Positions 31,757 to 40,816 of a stretch of 64,000 nucleotides of DNA are shown one piece after another. A model generated the notes under the pieces. It saw only the letters and a program-made list of their open reading frames with translations, searched no databases and was not told the origin of the DNA. The first letter of the stretch is position 1. Every line of letters begins with the position of its first letter. The stretch comes from Pseudomonas sp. NCCP-436. Lineage in GTDB: Bacteria; Pseudomonadota; Gammaproteobacteria; Pseudomonadales; Pseudomonadaceae. The translations under genes and the position numbers were made by a program. The DNA lies in contig NZ_BPLZ01000018.1 of the NCBI RefSeq assembly GCF_019656335.1, positions 1-64,000 on the forward strand, read 5' to 3'.

Positions 31757-33811
31757 TTGAAGCTGGAATTGAAGAACAGCTTGTCACTCAAATTGCTCCG
31801 TGTGGTGCTGCTATCGGCACTGGTGGTGGGAGTGGTTCTGAGCTGCGCGCAGATCATCTTCGATGCCTACAAGACCCGCCAGGCAGTAATCAGCGATGCC
31901 CATCGCATCCTCGGCATGTTCCGCGACCCATCCACCCAGGCGGTCTACAGCCTGGATCGGGAAATGGGCATGCAGGTGATCGAAGGACTGTTTCAGCACG
32001 AATCAGTGCGCTACGCCGCTATTGGCCACCCCAACGAACCCATGCTGGCGGAAAAGTCCCGCGAGCTGACCCACATCCCCACCCGCTGGCTGACCGATGC
32101 AATTCTCGGCCAAGAACAGCAATTTTCCACCGAGCTGGTCGGTCGCGGTCCCTACAGCGAATACTACGGCGACCTCCGAATCACCCTCGACACCGCTCAT
32201 TACGGCGAGGACTTCGTCGTCAATTCGGTGATCATCTTCATCTCCGGGGTTCTGCGGGCCATGGCCATGGGCCTGGCGCTGTACCTCGTCTATCACTGGC
32301 TGCTGACCAAGCCCCTGTCGAAGATCATCGAGCATCTCACCAACATCAATCCGGATCGCCCCAGCGAGCACAAGCTACCCATGCTCAAGGGCAACGAGAA
32401 GAACGAACTGGGCCTGTGGATCAACACAGCCAATCAGCTTCTGGCCTCGATAGAGCGCAATACCCACCTGCGCCGCGAGGCCGAAGACAGCCTGCAACGC
32501 ATGTCACAGCACGACTTCCTCACCGGCCTCCCCAACCGCCAGCAACTGCAGCAGCAGCTCGACCAGATTCTTGAAGATGCGGGCAGACTGCAACGCCGCG
32601 TGGCCGTGCTATGTGTCGGTCTGGACGATTTCAAGGGCATCAACGAACAGTTCAGCTACCAGTGCGGCGACCAACTGCTACTGGCGCTATCAGACCGTCT
32701 GCGCAGTCACAGCGGCCGCCTGGGAGCTCTGGCACGCCTGGGCGGCGACCAGTTCGTCCTGGTGCAGGCCAATATCGAGCAGCCTTACGAAGCCGCGGAG
32801 CTGGCGCAAAGCGTACTGGATGATCTGGAACAGCCCTTCATACTCGGACAGCAGGAAGTGCGCCTGAGGGCCACCATCGGTATCACGCTGTTCCCCGAGG
32901 ACGGTGACAGCACCGAAAAACTGTTGCAGAAGGCTGAGCAGACCATGACCCTGGCCAAGACCCGGTCGCGCAATCGCTACCAGTTCTACATTGCCAGCGT
33001 CGACAGCGAGATGCGCCGACGACGCGAGCTGGAGAAGGATCTGCGCGAAGCCCTGGCACAAAACCAGCTGCATCTGGTCTACCAGCCTCAAGTGGACTAC
33101 CGTGACCACCGGATAGTGGGTGTCGAGGCCTTGCTGCGCTGGCAACATCCGCAGCACGGCTTCGTCGCACCGGATCTGTTCATTCCATTGGCCGAACAGA
33201 ACGGTACCATCATTCCCATAGGCGAATGGGTACTCGATCAGTCCTGTCGCCAGCTGCGCGAATGGCACGACATGGGATTCAGCGACCTGCGCATGGCCAT
33301 CAACCTGTCCACCGTACAGTTGCACCACAGTGAACTGCCACGACTGGTCAACAACCTATTGCAGGTCTACCGCCTTCCGCCCCGCAGTCTGGAGCTGGAA
33401 GTCACCGAAACCGGCCTAATGGAGGACATCGGCACGGCTGCGCAGCACCTGCTGAGCCTGCGTCGCTCGGGGGCGCTAATAGCAATCGACGACTTCGGTA
33501 CCGGTTACTCCTCGCTCAGCTACCTCAAGAGCCTGCCGCTGGACAAGATCAAGATCGACAAGAGCTTCGTCCAGGTTCTGCAGGATGACGAAGACGACGC
33601 CACCATCGTCCGCGCCATAATCCAGCTCGGCAAGAGCCTGGGTATGCAGGTGATCGCCGAGGGCGTGGAGACGCCCGAGCAGGAGGCCTACATTATCGCC
33701 CAAGGCTGCCATGAGGGTCAGGGCTATCTGTACAGCAAGCCCTTGCCAGCACGCGAGCTGACGCAGTTCCTCAAACAGGCACAACGGCTGAGCTCGGCAG
33801 CCACTCTCTAG
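31757..33811 (+). CDS. bifA: c-di-GMP phosphodiesterase BifA
   Basis: This 684-residue inner-membrane protein has two membrane helices (about 14-34 and 156-182) flanking a periplasmic sensor region, a HAMP-like linker, a GGDEF domain (about 245-410) and an EAL domain (about 425-675). The GGDEF motif is degenerate, GGDQF at 329-333, so cyclase activity is not expected. The EAL site is intact (EALLRW 457-462, EVTETGLME, DDFGTGYSSL, KIDKSF, EGVET). GGDQF plus an active EAL is the hallmark of BifA, which lowers c-di-GMP and promotes swarming. The start is TTG with AAGGA 7 bases upstream. The GIDE, lemA and icmP neighbours match the order I recall from P. aeruginosa. Confidence 0.9.
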   Translation: MKLELKNSLSLKLLRVVLLSALVVGVVLSCAQIIFDAYKTRQAVISDAHRILGMFRDPSTQAVYSLDREMGMQVIEGLFQHESVRYAAIGHPNEPMLAEKSRELTHIPTRWLTDAILGQEQQFSTELVGRGPYSEYYGDLRITLDTAHYGEDFVVNSVIIFISGVLRAMAMGLALYLVYHWLLTKPLSKIIEHLTNINPDRPSEHKLPMLKGNEKNELGLWINTANQLLASIERNTHLRREAEDSLQRMSQHDFLTGLPNRQQLQQQLDQILEDAGRLQRRVAVLCVGLDDFKGINEQFSYQCGDQLLLALSDRLRSHSGRLGALARLGGDQFVLVQANIEQPYEAAELAQSVLDDLEQPFILGQQEVRLRATIGITLFPEDGDSTEKLLQKAEQTMTLAKTRSRNRYQFYIASVDSEMRRRRELEKDLREALAQNQLHLVYQPQVDYRDHRIVGVEALLRWQHPQHGFVAPDLFIPLAEQNGTIIPIGEWVLDQSCRQLREWHDMGFSDLRMAINLSTVQLHHSELPRLVNNLLQVYRLPPRSLELEVTETGLMEDIGTAAQHLLSLRRSGALIAIDDFGTGYSSLSYLKSLPLDKIKIDKSFVQVLQDDEDDATIVRAIIQLGKSLGMQVIAEGVETPEQEAYIIAQGCHEGQGYLYSKPLPARELTQFLKQAQRLSSAATL

Positions 33812-33850
33812 CCGCAGTCACGACTGAATGACAGCGAACTGAACCTGCAT

Positions 33851-33901
33851 TAGGCCTGGTACGAGGCACGTCTGCGCTTGGAACTTTTCGTGCAGGGCCT
33901 A
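33851..33901. repeat. Short MITE-like inverted-repeat element
   Basis: A 51-base element has imperfect termini TAGGCCTGGTACGA and TCGTGCAGGGCCTA in inverted orientation. Its right arm ACTTTTCGTGCAGGGCCT matches 17 of 18 bases of the left terminus (reverse complement) of the 146-base element at 48688. It fills the gap between convergent bifA and the GIDE gene. Confidence 0.6.
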
Positions 33902-33923
33902 AAAAATTCGGACCTTGCCACCG

Positions 33924-34835
33924 TTACCAATGCTGCACACCCAGCAGCCAGGCACTGCACAATGCCCCGATCAGACACACCACAATGCCCAGCGCCGCCT
34001 GCCAGTAGAACTTGCGCACCAGTTCGTCCTCACCATAGCTGGAAAGAATGAACGGCCGCCGTTCGGCCGGCTTGGCCATCTGATGATGAGCCGGCTCCAG
34101 CGCCTGACGCTGGTAACGATCCTCAGCCTCCATCTGAGCTGCCAGACGCACCCGCGTCCATTCCTGTTCATCCAGCTCACCGTTTCCATCGGCATCAAAT
34201 CGCTGCAGAAGGCCGGCATAGTCACGCTTCCACTCACGAATCACCTCACCCTGGGCAGCGTGAACATCAAAGCCCTGCTGCCCAGCTCCCTGAGTACGGA
34301 AATCACCAATGGCATATAGCGGCTGACCGGCATGCAGTCGCTCCTCAACATATCGGTAACGTCTGCCTCCGCCCAGAAAAGCACGCAGACCATTTTTCGG
34401 CAGCTCCAGCGGACGACGTTGACTGCCCTCCCAAACATCCCGAGACATGACCTTGATCTCCGCACCACGCGGGTCGATCAGACAACGGCCAGTGCCATCG
34501 TTAAGACACAGCCAGGCATTGCTGGCGCCACTCTCGAGCACACGCCAGTGGCGCTTGTCGTCGTTGCCGCAAACGTACTCCTCAATGCGAAAGCGCCACC
34601 ACAGACAGGCTTTACCAGTCAGCGGGCCACGGATTTCGCTGTTTTCAGATGCCTCTTCGAGGAGACCGTAAAGCTCGACATAGCCCTGAGCCGCCGAGCG
34701 GATCTTCGAGGTCGGAGTATCGAGCAGGTGACGCGCTTGTGACCAGCGCCGCAATACCCACCAGCCGCCTCCCAGACAGGCGCCCAAGGCAAACGACAGG
34801 GCTACATAGAACCCAAGCGGATCGGCCTGCTCCAT
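33924..34835 (-). CDS. Membrane protein with GIDE domain and EF-hand
   Basis: This 303-residue protein has an N-terminal membrane helix (about 8-28), a GIDE-type domain (GPLTGKACLWWRFRIEEY ... LYAIGDFR, residues 48-205), a canonical EF-hand loop DADGNGELDEQE (residues 214-225) and a C-terminal hydrophobic helix (about 280-298). GIDE resembles the membrane part of mitochondrial E3 ligase MUL1, but no RING finger is present. The EF-hand suggests calcium binding. It overlaps lemA by one base (ATGA), so the two proteins are probably functionally linked. The molecular role is unknown. Confidence 0.85.
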   Translation of the reverse strand: MEQADPLGFYVALSFALGACLGGGWWVLRRWSQARHLLDTPTSKIRSAAQGYVELYGLLEEASENSEIRGPLTGKACLWWRFRIEEYVCGNDDKRHWRVLESGASNAWLCLNDGTGRCLIDPRGAEIKVMSRDVWEGSQRRPLELPKNGLRAFLGGGRRYRYVEERLHAGQPLYAIGDFRTQGAGQQGFDVHAAQGEVIREWKRDYAGLLQRFDADGNGELDEQEWTRVRLAAQMEAEDRYQRQALEPAHHQMAKPAERRPFILSSYGEDELVRKFYWQAALGIVVCLIGALCSAWLLGVQHW

Positions 34836-35407
34836 CAGTTGAAAAGCGACCGGATATCGACATCGGCCTTCTCGGCTTCACTGAACACCAACAGCTCAGC
34901 CGCCCCGAAATTGAACAGCCGCGCAATGATCAGATCCGGGAACTGCTCAATACGCACGTTATTGAGATTGACCGATTCGTTGTACAACTCGCGGCGATCG
35001 GCAATGGCGTTCTCCAGTCCGCTAATGCGCTGCTGCAAATGCTGAAAGCTTTGGTTGGCCTTGAGCTCCGGATAATTCTCGGCCAGGGCGAACAACTGTC
35101 CGAGGCCAGCGCGCAAACCGCTTTCCGCCTTGCCCAGAGCACCGACGTCATGCTGCTCACGGGCACTGGCCACGGCACTGCGGGCAGCAATCACTCGCTC
35201 CAGAGTACTGGCTTCGTACTGCATGTACTGCTTGCAGGTTTCCACCAGCTTGGGCAACTCGTCATGACGCTGTTTAAGTAGCACATCGATGTTCGACCAA
35301 GCCTTGCTTACCCCATGCTTTAGGCGCACCAGGCCGTTATACAGCGACACAGCATAAGCACACGCCAGAACGAGTACGACTATCAGAATCACAGTGGTCA
35401 GGCTCAT
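34835..35407 (-). CDS. lemA: LemA family protein
   Basis: This 190-residue protein has an N-terminal membrane helix (VILIVVLVLACAYAVSLYNGLV) and the coiled-coil LemA domain (SKAWSNIDVLLKQRHDELPKLV). The ribosome site AGGAG precedes ATG 35407. LemA proteins are anchored with the bulk outside or inside depending on the source; their biochemical role is not settled. This is not the LemA/GacS sensor kinase of older literature. It is the first gene of the pair with the GIDE protein. Confidence 0.92.
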   Translation of the reverse strand: MSLTTVILIVVLVLACAYAVSLYNGLVRLKHGVSKAWSNIDVLLKQRHDELPKLVETCKQYMQYEASTLERVIAARSAVASAREQHDVGALGKAESGLRAGLGQLFALAENYPELKANQSFQHLQQRISGLENAIADRRELYNESVNLNNVRIEQFPDLIIARLFNFGAAELLVFSEAEKADVDIRSLFN

Positions 35408-35509
35408 GCAGTTTCTCCTAAGAGCTGCGGATTGGATGCAGGCATTCTAGCGTCAGCAACGGCCAGCGACAGCGTTGTCCTACGCAAGCCTGAATAACTC
35501 CCTTTGCAT

Positions 35510-35532
35510 ATAATGCGAAACATTTGCATTAT
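35510..35532 (+). promoter_or_regulatory. Fur-box-like inverted repeat over icmP promoter
   Basis: Half-sites ATAATGC (35510-35516) and GCATTAT (35526-35532) flank 9 bases. A perfect -10-like TATAAT (35509-35514) overlaps the left half. AT-rich hexamers of this kind are typical of Fur operators. The gene is 61 bases downstream. Confidence 0.6.
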
Positions 35533-35592
35533 GTTGAGCGTCTCAAGGTACGCAAACGTACCGCTCTTCTTCTACATGCAAAGGATTTCGTC

Positions 35593-36957
35593 ATGATTCG
35601 TATGCCTCTGGCGTCCGCCAGCCTACTCGCCATCGCTATTTCCCTCGCCGGTTGCGGGGAAGACAAGGCACCTGCCAACCAGGCGAAGGCACCGGCTACG
35701 CCAAACGAGGCTCCTGTTGCGACTCCGGCCCCCCAGGCGGAAACCGCCCAGGCCAAACCATCCGCTGCCCAGGCAGCCGAACAAGCTGTGGTCAAGCACT
35801 ATGCGGACCTGGCGCTGGCCGTGTTCAGCGATGCCGCCAGCAGTGGCAAGGCCCTGCAGAACGCCATCAATGACCTGCTCGAGTCTCCCAGCGAGGCGAC
35901 TTTGAAGGCAGCTCGCGAGGCCTGGCTGGCTGCCCGCGTGCCCTACATGCAGAGCGAAGTATTCCGCTTCGGCAATGCCGTAGTCGACGACTGGGAAGGC
36001 CAAGTCAACGCCTGGCCGCTGGATGAAGGGCTGATCGACTATGTGGCCGATGACTATGAGCACGCATTGGGCAACCCTGGCGCCCAGGCCAATATCATTG
36101 CCAATACCGAAATCCAGATCGGTGAGGACAGGATCGATGTTTCTGAAATCACCGGCGAACTGCTGGCCAGCCTGAACGAACTGGGTGGCTCGGAAGCCAA
36201 CGTCGCCACAGGCTACCACGCCATCGAATTCCTGCTATGGGGCCAGGATCTCAATGGCACCAATCCAGGCGCAGGCGAGCGTCCCTACAGCGACTTCCTG
36301 GTGGGTGAAGGCGCTACTGGCGGCCATAACGAACGCCGTCGCGCCTATCTGAAAGCTGTCACCGACCTGCTGGTCAGCGACCTGGAGGAAATGGTCGGCC
36401 AGTGGCAGGACGGCGTTGAAGGCAACTACCGCAGCGAGTTGCAGGCCGACTCGGCCGAGAACGGCCTGCGTAAAATACTGTTCGGCATGGGCAGCCTGTC
36501 GCTGGGCGAACTGGCCGGCGAGCGTATGAAAGTGGCATTGGAGGCCAACTCCACCGAGGATGAGCACGACTGCTTCAGCGACAACACCCACAATTCGCAC
36601 TTCTACAACGCGCTGGGCGTGCGCAACGTCTACCTGGGCGAGTACAAGAAACTGGATGGCAGCATCCTGAGCGGCCCGAGCCTGTCGGAACTGGTGGCCA
36701 AGGCCGACGCCCAGACCGATACCAACCTCAAGGCCGATCTGGATGCCACCCAGGCTGCGCTGCAGAAACTGGTTGACAGCGCCGAACAACACAACCAGCA
36801 CTTCGATCAACTGATCGCTGCCGACAATGCCGAAGGCCAGCAACTGGTTCGTGACGCCATCGCCGCCCTGGTCAAGCAGACGAGCAACATCGAGCAGGCC
36901 GCAGCCAAACTGGGTATCAGCGATCTGAACCCGGATACCGCCGATCACGAATTCTAA
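35593..36957 (+). CDS. icmP: Imelysin-family lipoprotein (M75), IcmP-like
   Basis: This 454-residue protein starts MIRMPLASASLLAIAISLAG with a lipobox Cys at 21, then a Pro/Ala-rich linker and an imelysin domain with the GxHxxE motif (GYHAIEFLLWG). The family includes the P. aeruginosa insulin-cleaving protein IcmP and cyanobacterial IrpA. Most members are iron-regulated and probably bind iron in the periplasm or at the outer membrane; proteolysis is debated. AAGGA precedes ATG 35593. The Fur-like box upstream supports iron control. A strong terminator follows. Confidence 0.85.
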   Translation: MIRMPLASASLLAIAISLAGCGEDKAPANQAKAPATPNEAPVATPAPQAETAQAKPSAAQAAEQAVVKHYADLALAVFSDAASSGKALQNAINDLLESPSEATLKAAREAWLAARVPYMQSEVFRFGNAVVDDWEGQVNAWPLDEGLIDYVADDYEHALGNPGAQANIIANTEIQIGEDRIDVSEITGELLASLNELGGSEANVATGYHAIEFLLWGQDLNGTNPGAGERPYSDFLVGEGATGGHNERRRAYLKAVTDLLVSDLEEMVGQWQDGVEGNYRSELQADSAENGLRKILFGMGSLSLGELAGERMKVALEANSTEDEHDCFSDNTHNSHFYNALGVRNVYLGEYKKLDGSILSGPSLSELVAKADAQTDTNLKADLDATQAALQKLVDSAEQHNQHFDQLIAADNAEGQQLVRDAIAALVKQTSNIEQAAAKLGISDLNPDTADHEF

Positions 36958-36978
36958 TCGTCGCGATCCTTCGAACCA

Positions 36979-37010
36979 GCCGGCGATCCCGTCAGGGACG
37001 CCGGCTTTTT
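36979..37010 (+). terminator. Rho-independent terminator after icmP
   Basis: GCCGGCG 36979-36985 pairs with CGCCGGC 36999-37005, followed by TTTTT. An inner TCCC/GGGA pairing extends the stem. Confidence 0.88.
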
Positions 37011-37126
37011 ATGACTCCCCGCTTCATTGATCCATGACAAGGCAGCCTTCGCATACGCCGTTAGGCTGACGCGACAAGCATATAAACCACGCCTTGCCCG
37101 CAGACATCAATCAAGCGAGGTTCACC

Positions 37127-37450
37127 ATGAGCATTACATCCGCCCAGATCTGTCAGGCAGCAGACAACCTGCGGGGATTCGTCGGTTACAACAGCCGAAC
37201 CGGCCAACACCTGTTGCGCTTTTCCGAGGACAGCTTCGGCCTTGATGTGGCGGCCGAAAGCATCACCCCCACCAGCGAATACGTCTGGTGTACGGATGAG
37301 GACGGCCTGATGCGACTTGATCGCCAACGACTGACCTGGCTGCAAAACCTGCGTATCGACGACCGCATGAATTTTGCCGAGCCGTTACGTGTTTACCTGC
37401 GCCGCAGCGACCTGCCGGAAATCCGCGCCGAGCGCCAGCTATCCAACTGA
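37127..37450 (+). CDS. Conserved hypothetical small protein
   Basis: This 107-residue soluble protein starts MSITSAQICQAADNLRGFVG at ATG 37127 with GAGG upstream. It has regular hydrophobic/charged alternation and no signal peptide, membrane helix or Cys motif; codon use matches its neighbours. I do not recognise a family. It stands between icmP and the cyclase gene in the same direction, separated from icmP by a terminator. Confidence 0.65.
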   Translation: MSITSAQICQAADNLRGFVGYNSRTGQHLLRFSEDSFGLDVAAESITPTSEYVWCTDEDGLMRLDRQRLTWLQNLRIDDRMNFAEPLRVYLRRSDLPEIRAERQLSN

Positions 37451-37692
37451 ATGACTTATCCACTACAGCCGTAACCTGCCGCACCGGTCATAATTGGCAT
37501 CGCCTCAGCCAGCGGCAGTTGCTGCGATACGGACGCCCCGCCCCTGCCTTTTGCAAATCACTGATACTCCAGAAAATTCGGCTACATTTGCACATCATGA
37601 GCAAAGATGCCGGCATTTTGCCTTCACACACCTCTTGCCAGCAGCGCCCAAAGCTCTGCATCCTAGGCAGCATAACAACGACAAGAAATGCC

Positions 37693-38733
37693 ATGGCCAC
37701 CCGGACCGCCCGCTTGCTCAAACGCCTGCGCACCGACTTCCAGCTGTCAGTCATTACACTGACCGGCCTGTTCGGAGTGATCGGCATCACTCCCTATGCT
37801 ATCTACCGGCTGGCGACAGGTAACTATCTGGTCGGAACGGCCGACACCATCATCGTGTTATCCGCCATTCTGGCGGTGAGCTATGCCTGGATTACCCGCG
37901 ACACCATCAGGCCCGGCCTTTATATGGTCGCAGTCCTCTCCGTCGGCGCCACCCTGATCGCCATCGACCTCGGAGTCAACGGCCTGTTCTGGATCTATCC
38001 GATGATCCTCTTCAACTTCTTTATGGTCACTCCGGGCAAAGCCCTATTGGCCACTTCGCTGGTGCTGGCGAGCCTGTCCGGACATGCTCTCTGGATACCG
38101 GGCAGCGTGTTTGAAAGCCGCTACCAGATGGTCTCGTTCCTGGTCACCGCACTGATGACCAGCGTGCTCAGCCTTATCTTCGCCATGCGCACCCGCAGCC
38201 AGCGCGACCAGCTGCAGCTACTGGCGATCCACGACCCACTGACAGGTGCCCGCAACCGTCGCGCACTGAACGATGAGCTGAAGATCGCCATGGCCGGACA
38301 TAGCCGTCACGGAATCAGCTACGGCTTACTACTGATGGATCTTGATCACTTCAAGCAGGTCAACGATCGTTTCGGCCATCACGTCGGCGACCAGGTGCTG
38401 GTAGCCTTCGTAGATCTGATCAAGCGCAGCTCGCGTCAGGAGGATCGGCTGTTCCGCTTTGGTGGTGAGGAATTCCTGCTGCTACTGCCCAACACCGGCG
38501 TGGAAGGTCTGCACACCGTCGCCAGGCACCTGCTGGAACAGGTCAAACAGACCCTCTCCAGCCCTGGCGGCGCGGTTACGGTTTCCATCGGCGGCGCCAT
38601 CCTGCAGAACGATGAGCACTGGGAGAACTGGCTGCAGCGAGCCGATGCCTGCCTCTATCGGGCCAAGAGCGAAGGCCGTGACCGTGTGGTGATCAATGAA
38701 GCCGCGCCGCCATCAGCAGACCAATTCACATAG
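37693..38733 (+). CDS. Membrane diguanylate cyclase (GGDEF)
   Basis: This 346-residue protein has about five to six membrane helices in residues 18-165 (no extracellular domain of note) and a C-terminal GGDEF domain. The active-site motif is GGEEF at 257-261. The inhibitory I-site RxxD (Arg248-Asp251) lies at the standard 5-residue distance, so product inhibition is expected. DPLTGARNRRAL and MDLDHFKQVNDRFGH are canonical. ATG 37693 is chosen because upstream open sequence is not protein-like; the ribosome site is poor. It should make c-di-GMP, opposing nearby bifA. Confidence 0.88.
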   Translation: MATRTARLLKRLRTDFQLSVITLTGLFGVIGITPYAIYRLATGNYLVGTADTIIVLSAILAVSYAWITRDTIRPGLYMVAVLSVGATLIAIDLGVNGLFWIYPMILFNFFMVTPGKALLATSLVLASLSGHALWIPGSVFESRYQMVSFLVTALMTSVLSLIFAMRTRSQRDQLQLLAIHDPLTGARNRRALNDELKIAMAGHSRHGISYGLLLMDLDHFKQVNDRFGHHVGDQVLVAFVDLIKRSSRQEDRLFRFGGEEFLLLLPNTGVEGLHTVARHLLEQVKQTLSSPGGAVTVSIGGAILQNDEHWENWLQRADACLYRAKSEGRDRVVINEAAPPSADQFT

Positions 38734-38820
38734 AACGCCCAGACATGACCCGGGACAATATCCAGCACCGCACGCCAACCTAGACTCGGAGCTTTATGAG
38801 TCAGCGAGGAGTGCCGCTAC

Positions 38821-39993
38821 ATGTCACCTGATGTTGTCATCGTCGGCGCCGGCCCGGCCGGCCTGTGTCTGGCACGTGCCCTGTCCGGACAGGGACTGTC
38901 CATCGTTGTACTGGAGCGTCAGGCCGAGTCGGCACTGGCAGAGCCAGCCTTCGATGGTCGCGAGATCGCCCTGACCCATGCCTCCCAGACTCTGCTCGAG
39001 CGTCTTGGCCTGTGGTCGTGTCTGCCTGCTGAAGATGTGGCAATTCTGCGCGACGCTCAGGTTTTCAACGGACCCTCGCTGTTCGCCCTGAAGATTCGCG
39101 CCGAGCAGGTCGGAGCCGAACGCTTGGGACACCTGGTGGCCAACCGAGCTATTCGCCGGGCGGCATACCAGGCTGTCGCCACCTGTCCCGACATAAAGTT
39201 GCTGTGCGAAACGGCTGTGGACAAGCTGCAGACACTCGATAGCGGCGTACGCCTGTGCCTGCACGACGGTCGCCAGCTACAGACTCGTCTGCTGGTAGCT
39301 GCTGACAGCCGCTTCTCCGAAACCCGCCGTCAGCTCGGTATCGGCGCACAGCTCAAGGACTTCGGCAAATCCATGCTGGTATGTCGCATGGCGCACGAGA
39401 AAGATCATCACCAGGTAGCCTGGGAATGGTTCGGCTATGGCCAGACCCTGGCACTGCTGCCACTCAACGGCCGGCAATCATCCACCGTACTGACCCTCCC
39501 CCCCAGGGATATCGAGCGCCTGCTGGAACTGGACGAAACAGCTTTTGCCAACGAGATGGAGCGCCGCTTCGACCGGCGCCTTGGCGCCATGCAACTGGTC
39601 AGTAGCCGTCATGCCTATCCTCTGGTAGGGGCCTATGCACGACGCATGATCGGAACACGCTGCGCCTTGCTAGGCGATGCCGCGGTGGGCATGCACCCGG
39701 TCACCGCCCACGGTTTCAACTTCGGTCTGACCAGTGTACGGCTACTCAGCGAAGCAATACTGCAAGGCCGTGGCAGTCGCCAGAAAATCGCTGCGCCGGT
39801 AACGCTGGCCCACTACGAACGACAGTTACGGCTGGCCACCTGGCCGTTGTATCAGGCCACCAACCTGCTGGTAGAGTTGTATACCAGCGAGCAGTTGCCC
39901 GCTCGCCTGTTGCGCAGCGCCGGACTGCGCGCGGCGCAGGGTCTGCTGCCGTTAAAGAAAGGCATTGCCCTGCATCTGACGGCACGCGCCTGA
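38821..39993 (+). CDS. UbiH/COQ6-family FAD hydroxylase, UbiM-like
   Basis: This 390-residue flavoprotein has the Rossmann FAD motif VIVGAGPAGLCLARAL and the second FAD motif as GDAAVGMHPVTAHGFNFGL. UbiH/F/I proteins usually read GDAAH...PxxGQGxN; the MHPVTAHG variant is what I recall for the UbiM branch, which hydroxylates the ubiquinone ring at one or more positions. AGGAG lies just before the ATG. No other ubiquinone gene is adjacent. Alternative: a different aromatic monooxygenase of the same superfamily. Confidence 0.75.
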   Translation: MSPDVVIVGAGPAGLCLARALSGQGLSIVVLERQAESALAEPAFDGREIALTHASQTLLERLGLWSCLPAEDVAILRDAQVFNGPSLFALKIRAEQVGAERLGHLVANRAIRRAAYQAVATCPDIKLLCETAVDKLQTLDSGVRLCLHDGRQLQTRLLVAADSRFSETRRQLGIGAQLKDFGKSMLVCRMAHEKDHHQVAWEWFGYGQTLALLPLNGRQSSTVLTLPPRDIERLLELDETAFANEMERRFDRRLGAMQLVSSRHAYPLVGAYARRMIGTRCALLGDAAVGMHPVTAHGFNFGLTSVRLLSEAILQGRGSRQKIAAPVTLAHYERQLRLATWPLYQATNLLVELYTSEQLPARLLRSAGLRAAQGLLPLKKGIALHLTARA

Positions 39994-40002
39994 ACGCATC
40001 GA

Positions 40003-40659
40003 TCAAACCCACTGATCGTTACGTTTGCGCCGCACCCGCAGCAGCGTCGGCAGGATCAGCCCCAGCAGCAGTCCGGCGCCGGCAATGCTGCCGCCGTAGG
40101 CCATATAGCGCATCAGTACCTGCTGCTGTTCCTCGCCCAGCTGCGCCTGAGCCTCACGCAGCTCAGCGCGAGTCTTGCCCAGTTCGGCATCCAGAGAACT
40201 GCGTACGGTCTGCAATTCCTCAATCAGTTGCTTGCGCGACTCAAGTGTCTCCTGCATGCCCTGAATGCGCGACTTCCAGGTGTCGTTGATGCCTTCAAGC
40301 TCGGCACTCAACTCCGCGACCTTCTGCTCCAGTTGCGGCAAACGCTCAGCCTGGCCAGGGACTTGCTGAAGGTCGCGACTGGGAATCCACACGGTATTAC
40401 CAGCGGTACTGCGTATCTGACTGTAGTCCCCCTGGGTTCGCAATAACTCTACCCGTTCGCCAGATCTCAGGCTGCCGACGATACGGTAGCCATCAGTGGG
40501 GCCACTGCGCACATAGGTCGAGAGGCTGTCGCTAACCCAGCGCTGATTACTGACGGCCTCCTCGGCCTGCAATATACCGGCACTGCCGAGCCAGCCACCC
40601 AGCAACAGGCAGGTGGAAAGCGGGCGGAATAGACGAGAAAAGTGACGGGTTGGGAGCAT
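40003..40659 (-). CDS. SH3-domain, coiled-coil membrane protein (YgiM/TIGR04211-like)
   Basis: This 218-residue protein has a signal peptide (LLLGGWLGSAGILQAEE), a bacterial SH3 domain (residues 38-100, STYVRSGPTDGYRIVGSL), a long coiled coil (105-185) and a C-terminal membrane helix (GGSIAGAGLLLGLILPTLL) with basic tail. That order is the TIGR04211 / YgiM family: periplasmic, tail-anchored in the inner membrane, function unproven, possibly peptidoglycan-related. It is convergent with the flavin hydroxylase. Confidence 0.88.
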   Translation of the reverse strand: MLPTRHFSRLFRPLSTCLLLGGWLGSAGILQAEEAVSNQRWVSDSLSTYVRSGPTDGYRIVGSLRSGERVELLRTQGDYSQIRSTAGNTVWIPSRDLQQVPGQAERLPQLEQKVAELSAELEGINDTWKSRIQGMQETLESRKQLIEELQTVRSSLDAELGKTRAELREAQAQLGEEQQQVLMRYMAYGGSIAGAGLLLGLILPTLLRVRRKRNDQWV

Positions 40660-40816
40660 GGACGATCTTCACACTGGCTGTCGGACGAACCCGGTGAACG
40701 GGATGGACGATGCCGGCTGTACAGTACCGAACGGGCGCCCGAACCAAGGCCAGGCCTGACGTCCCGCCGGCGAAAGCCGACAGCACACAGACATTGTCCG
40801 CTTGCCGCAAGTTCAC

